A stretch of DNA of 55,665 nucleotides from NCBI GenBank assembly GCA_913057825.1, contig CAJXOW010000018.1, positions 1-55,665 of the forward strand. Direction: 5' to 3'. Origin of the DNA: an uncultured Balneolaceae bacterium (GTDB taxonomy: Bacteria; Bacteroidota; Rhodothermia; Balneolales; Balneolaceae). The notes beneath the pieces are model-generated. The model was not told the origin of the DNA and did no database searches. It saw only the letters and a program-made list of their open reading frames with translations. Numbering within the stretch: position 1 is the first letter of the stretch; each line of letters opens with the position of its first letter. Made by a program: the position numbers and the translations under genes. Positions 53,447 to 55,665 of the stretch are shown here, piece by piece.

Positions 53447-53767
53447 ACGCTGCTTAATATCGCGGGTAATACTGGCAATCGATTCAGGATTGGAAAGGTT
53501 GTTGATGATTCCATCCGCCAGTCGACTGGTTAAGGCCTCAGGACCTCCGTGAATTTTATAGAGGAAAATGGGTTTTAAATAGATCGCTTTTTCATCATGG
53601 GTTCGGATGCGGCGAATCAGCCTGTAAATAATATACTCGCCGACAAAATCCAGGATGAAAGCGTCATACGAGGCCAGTCGATCCAGATCCACCGGGAAAA
53701 GTGGATTGATACGGGCAAACCTCAATTCGTCGTATTCAATTTCTTCTATGGTGAGATCGTGGGCCAT
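53441..53767 (-). CDS. Small protein of the polysaccharide/TackOD1 locus, 108 aa
   Basis: The sequence (MAHDLTIEEIEYDELRFARI ... YDAFILDFVGEYIIYRLIRR, then KAIYLKPIFLYKIHGGPEAL) alternates acidic/basic and hydrophobic segments with no membrane helix or signal. The central FVGEYIIYRLIRRIRTHDEK segment is strongly amphipathic. In form it recalls receiver-like N-terminal parts that accompany TackOD1 proteins, but I do not recognise the family with confidence. Its start overlaps the 3' end of the HlyD gene by 22 bp, so it is translationally coupled to it, which places it in the export locus. Confidence 0.6.
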   Translation of the reverse strand: MAHDLTIEEIEYDELRFARINPLFPVDLDRLASYDAFILDFVGEYIIYRLIRRIRTHDEKAIYLKPIFLYKIHGGPEALTSRLADGIINNLSNPESIASITRDIKQRL

Positions 53768-54861
53768 ATTTCAACTTTTTTAAGTATGACATCAAGTCCG
53801 ATATGTTCATTAGCTCGCCATACATCCTCCACATTCGGGTTAAGCGGCTTTAGCTCGACGATAACCCGGCGATTGGAGTAAAATTGATCGGTTGTGGTAT
53901 AAATATCTTCATCCGGCTGAACACCATCCGTCCAGTGTTTATCTCGTAAATATTCGTTATGGGCCATGTAGTAATTATCCAGTATGCCCTTACTGGTAAC
54001 GCCGTTGTCGAAGTTGATGGTGAGTTTCTGACCTTCCCTCAGGTAGGCCACGCTGCTTTTGGTAAAGGAGGCGCGGATCATGATTTCAGAGGTATCGTGG
54101 ACCAGCGTCAAAATACGTTCAGCATTCATTAGAATGCCATGTTCGTTGGCATAGATATTTCTTATGTGTCCACTGACCGGCGATCGAAAAATTCGAAGTC
54201 CATCGAGTGAACGTCCTTTGCCATATGCGGTCAATGCCGGGATATTTCCCATGTCAGACTGCAACTCACTTTGATGTTGTTTCAGGTTTTTTTGTTCTTG
54301 CGCCAGAACGCTGATGCGGTTTTTTTGCCCCACGATTTGTTGCTCAAGATCGTGGATGCGTGCGGGAGATTGCACGTCCAGCCTGATTTCTTGAACGACC
54401 AGCTTTTTTTGCTTTTCGAGATGAGTCAGCTGCCGGCGCGCCCCCTCCAGTTTCTGCCGGGTGAGAGCCAGCTCTCGTTTTACGTCACCTAACTCGTTAT
54501 GCAGGTTTCTTTGCGTTTGTGTAACACTCTTCAGGCTGTCCAGGTTTTGTTGCCAATTGGCGAAGGTATAGGCAAAAAGAGAATCGCCGGCCTCCACGCG
54601 GTTCCCTTCTAAATGGAAAAGGTGGGAAACCTTGATTTGAGTGGGAGCTCGCAGCGTTAAATCTCCCGTAATGACTTTGCCATCCCCGTCAAGCGTGATA
54701 TAGCTTGATACGGCGTAGTAAATCAGGACCAGGGCTACCAGTGCGAGAAAGCCGAGATAGATCGTACGTCCCCAATCGGTCGATTGAACCGGTTGGGGTT
54801 TTTCTCGGGTCCCCCGAATTTTGGAAGATTCGGAACGATATGAAAACTGGTCGCTTCTCAT
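53746..54861 (-). CDS. HlyD-family periplasmic adaptor (membrane fusion protein)
   Basis: This 371-aa inner-membrane protein has one N-terminal helix at ~36-58 (TIYLGFLALVALVLIYYAVSSY). A first biotin/lipoyl half (GDLTLRAPTQIKVSHLFHLEGNRVEAGDSLF) is followed by a long coiled coil (~95-210; QRNLHNELGDVKRELALTRQKLEGARRQLTHLEKQKK). A second lipoyl half (SPVSGHIRNIYANEHGILMNAERILTLV) and a beta-barrel region follow. Adaptors of this type bridge an inner-membrane synthase or transporter to an outer-membrane exit, as Alg44 does for alginate. With the processive GT2 in this locus, a role in exporting the polymer is the best inference. The ATG overlaps the preceding gene's stop (TAATG). Confidence 0.85.
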   Translation of the reverse strand: MRSDQFSYRSESSKIRGTREKPQPVQSTDWGRTIYLGFLALVALVLIYYAVSSYITLDGDGKVITGDLTLRAPTQIKVSHLFHLEGNRVEAGDSLFAYTFANWQQNLDSLKSVTQTQRNLHNELGDVKRELALTRQKLEGARRQLTHLEKQKKLVVQEIRLDVQSPARIHDLEQQIVGQKNRISVLAQEQKNLKQHQSELQSDMGNIPALTAYGKGRSLDGLRIFRSPVSGHIRNIYANEHGILMNAERILTLVHDTSEIMIRASFTKSSVAYLREGQKLTINFDNGVTSKGILDNYYMAHNEYLRDKHWTDGVQPDEDIYTTTDQFYSNRRVIVELKPLNPNVEDVWRANEHIGLDVILKKVEIWPTISP

Positions 54862-55665
54862 TAGTCGTTTGAATTTAAATAGAGGTTGTCCAGCCGCATG
54901 AGTGACTTCAGATCATGCGCAGTGAATCCTTGATAATCACGGTATTGCTGCAGTGAGTCAATAAAAGATTCAAGGTCTTGAATAGAGGCAAACTCCGACA
55001 TATTCAATGCCACATTGATTTTATGCGCAGCCGATTCCCATTCGCTGCGAATACGCTCGTTCAAGACGTCCGGTTTGCTGGTACCGTAGGCCATAATATT
55101 AATCTTGTTCACCCATTCCGTGATTTCCTTAAATATATCATCATAATAGGTCGGAATGGAAACCGAAAGCCTGAGATCATGCTTTTCAGTCAGTTTTGCT
55201 GCTTCCTTTAACATTCCGAGATAATAATCTTTATACATCTGCTGCCGGGCCTCCCAGTCGTCAAATGTATGAGGCTCCACATCGAGATGGACTTCGCCAG
55301 CTCCCATCGATGCGGCCTGCTTTACCGTTTCTGTCAGGTCGTCGCGTTGATCGGGATAGATCAGTTTATTGCTACCGATCATCAAGGCGACGCGAATGCC
55401 GGCGCGTTTAGCGGATTCTATAAAACCTCGGGCCTTTTCATGCAATTGATCGTCCGGTCCGGGCGACAAATATACCGTTCGGATACCATGTTTGTTCAAG
55501 TAACCTAATAAAAAGGAATTGGACTTGCTTTTAAAAGAGGCCGACCAGATGTAGAGGCCGTTAAGGTGGTTATCGGTCCGGTGGTCGACCGTCAGCGATC
55601 GGTGTTCGATGAATTCGGTGATGGGTCGGGGATGGACATATCGATAGATCCTCAACAGTTTCAGG
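54861..55665 (-). CDS. Putative TIM-barrel glycosidase-like protein, 5'-truncated
   Basis: The frame is open to the window edge (…LKLLRIYRYVHPRPITEF), so the N-terminus probably lies beyond 55665; TTG at 55655 is only a possible start. Visible: GLYIWSASFKSKSNSFLLGY, TVYLSPGPDDQLHEKARGFI, IRVALMIGSNKLIYPDQRDD, GAGEVHLDVEPHTFDDW, LRLSVSIPTYYDD and INIMAYGTSKPDVL. The E/D-rich strand ends (VHLDVEPH, IMAYG) resemble the catalytic face of polysaccharide-acting TIM barrels such as GH18-like proteins, but no catalytic motif is decisive. It is the first visible gene of the HlyD-GT2 locus and might be a lyase/hydrolase editing the polymer. Confidence 0.6.
   Translation of the reverse strand, partial: LKLLRIYRYVHPRPITEFIEHRSLTVDHRTDNHLNGLYIWSASFKSKSNSFLLGYLNKHGIRTVYLSPGPDDQLHEKARGFIESAKRAGIRVALMIGSNKLIYPDQRDDLTETVKQAASMGAGEVHLDVEPHTFDDWEARQQMYKDYYLGMLKEAAKLTEKHDLRLSVSIPTYYDDIFKEITEWVNKINIMAYGTSKPDVLNERIRSEWESAAHKINVALNMSEFASIQDLESFIDSLQQYRDYQGFTAHDLKSLMRLDNLYLNSND

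Overview
The window looks like chromosomal DNA of a moderately GC, probably halophilic member of the Balneolota/Rhodothermota (broad Bacteroidota group). The evidence is a type IX secretion tail (NYPNPFNPTTKI ... SRKMLLVK) at the left edge, many lipoproteins with short leaders, Asp/Glu-rich proteins, almost no Shine-Dalgarno sequences, a fused LysC-LysA enzyme and a membrane-anchored BTAD/TolB-like regulator. The taxonomic call is an inference from gene content. No tRNA, rRNA, CRISPR array, integrase or transposase gene was recognised.

Layout. 1-13 kb is accessory: a truncated T9SS-secreted esterase, an AT-rich island with two tiny ORFs and a decayed T9SS tail, a small membrane protein with an unusually strong SD, a BTAD/TolB-like regulator, lipoproteins, two divergent DUF3179 proteins, a DsrE/hydrolase pair, and a beta-barrel plus lipoprotein pair. 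13-17 kb holds a metallophosphoesterase lipoprotein, a small membrane protein, an APC permease and a DinB-fold protein. 17.6-28.4 kb is core nitrogen and amino-acid metabolism: gltB-gltD (glutamate synthase), a bifunctional aspartate kinase/diaminopimelate decarboxylase, and convergent cstA. 29.3-34.7 kb is a stress/transport operon: Lon-family protease, universal stress protein, and an APC permease fused to EIIA-type and RCK_C-type domains. 34.8-37.6 kb is a copper-export unit (csoR-copA) with a visible operator. 37.7-42.3 kb has a CHRD protein, a methyltransferase, a single-domain response regulator, a class V aminotransferase and a DUF502 membrane protein. 42.7-49.6 kb has alaS and the pyruvate dehydrogenase genes pdhA, pdhB and pdhC. 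49.9-55.7 kb is a minus-strand locus that looks like a regulated exopolysaccharide synthesis/export system: a TIM-barrel protein, an HlyD-type adaptor, a 108-aa protein, a receiver protein, a receiver plus zinc-ribbon (TackOD1-like) protein, and a processive GT2 synthase.

The most unusual feature is the intergenic DNA. At least six copies of a ~150-168 bp element (8365, 16185, 16529, 28449, 39375, 49756) share a ~101-nt interior with conserved ends. Each copy is bounded by 24-34 bp inverted arms whose outer parts differ from copy to copy yet remain complementary within each copy. A seventh element (29003-29170) has the same architecture with a different interior and perfect 36-bp arms. A second, AT-rich palindrome family sits over stop codons at gene ends, and a third, C/G-run family is also dispersed. 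These families, and the TackOD1-like polysaccharide locus, are the best candidates for undescribed biology here.
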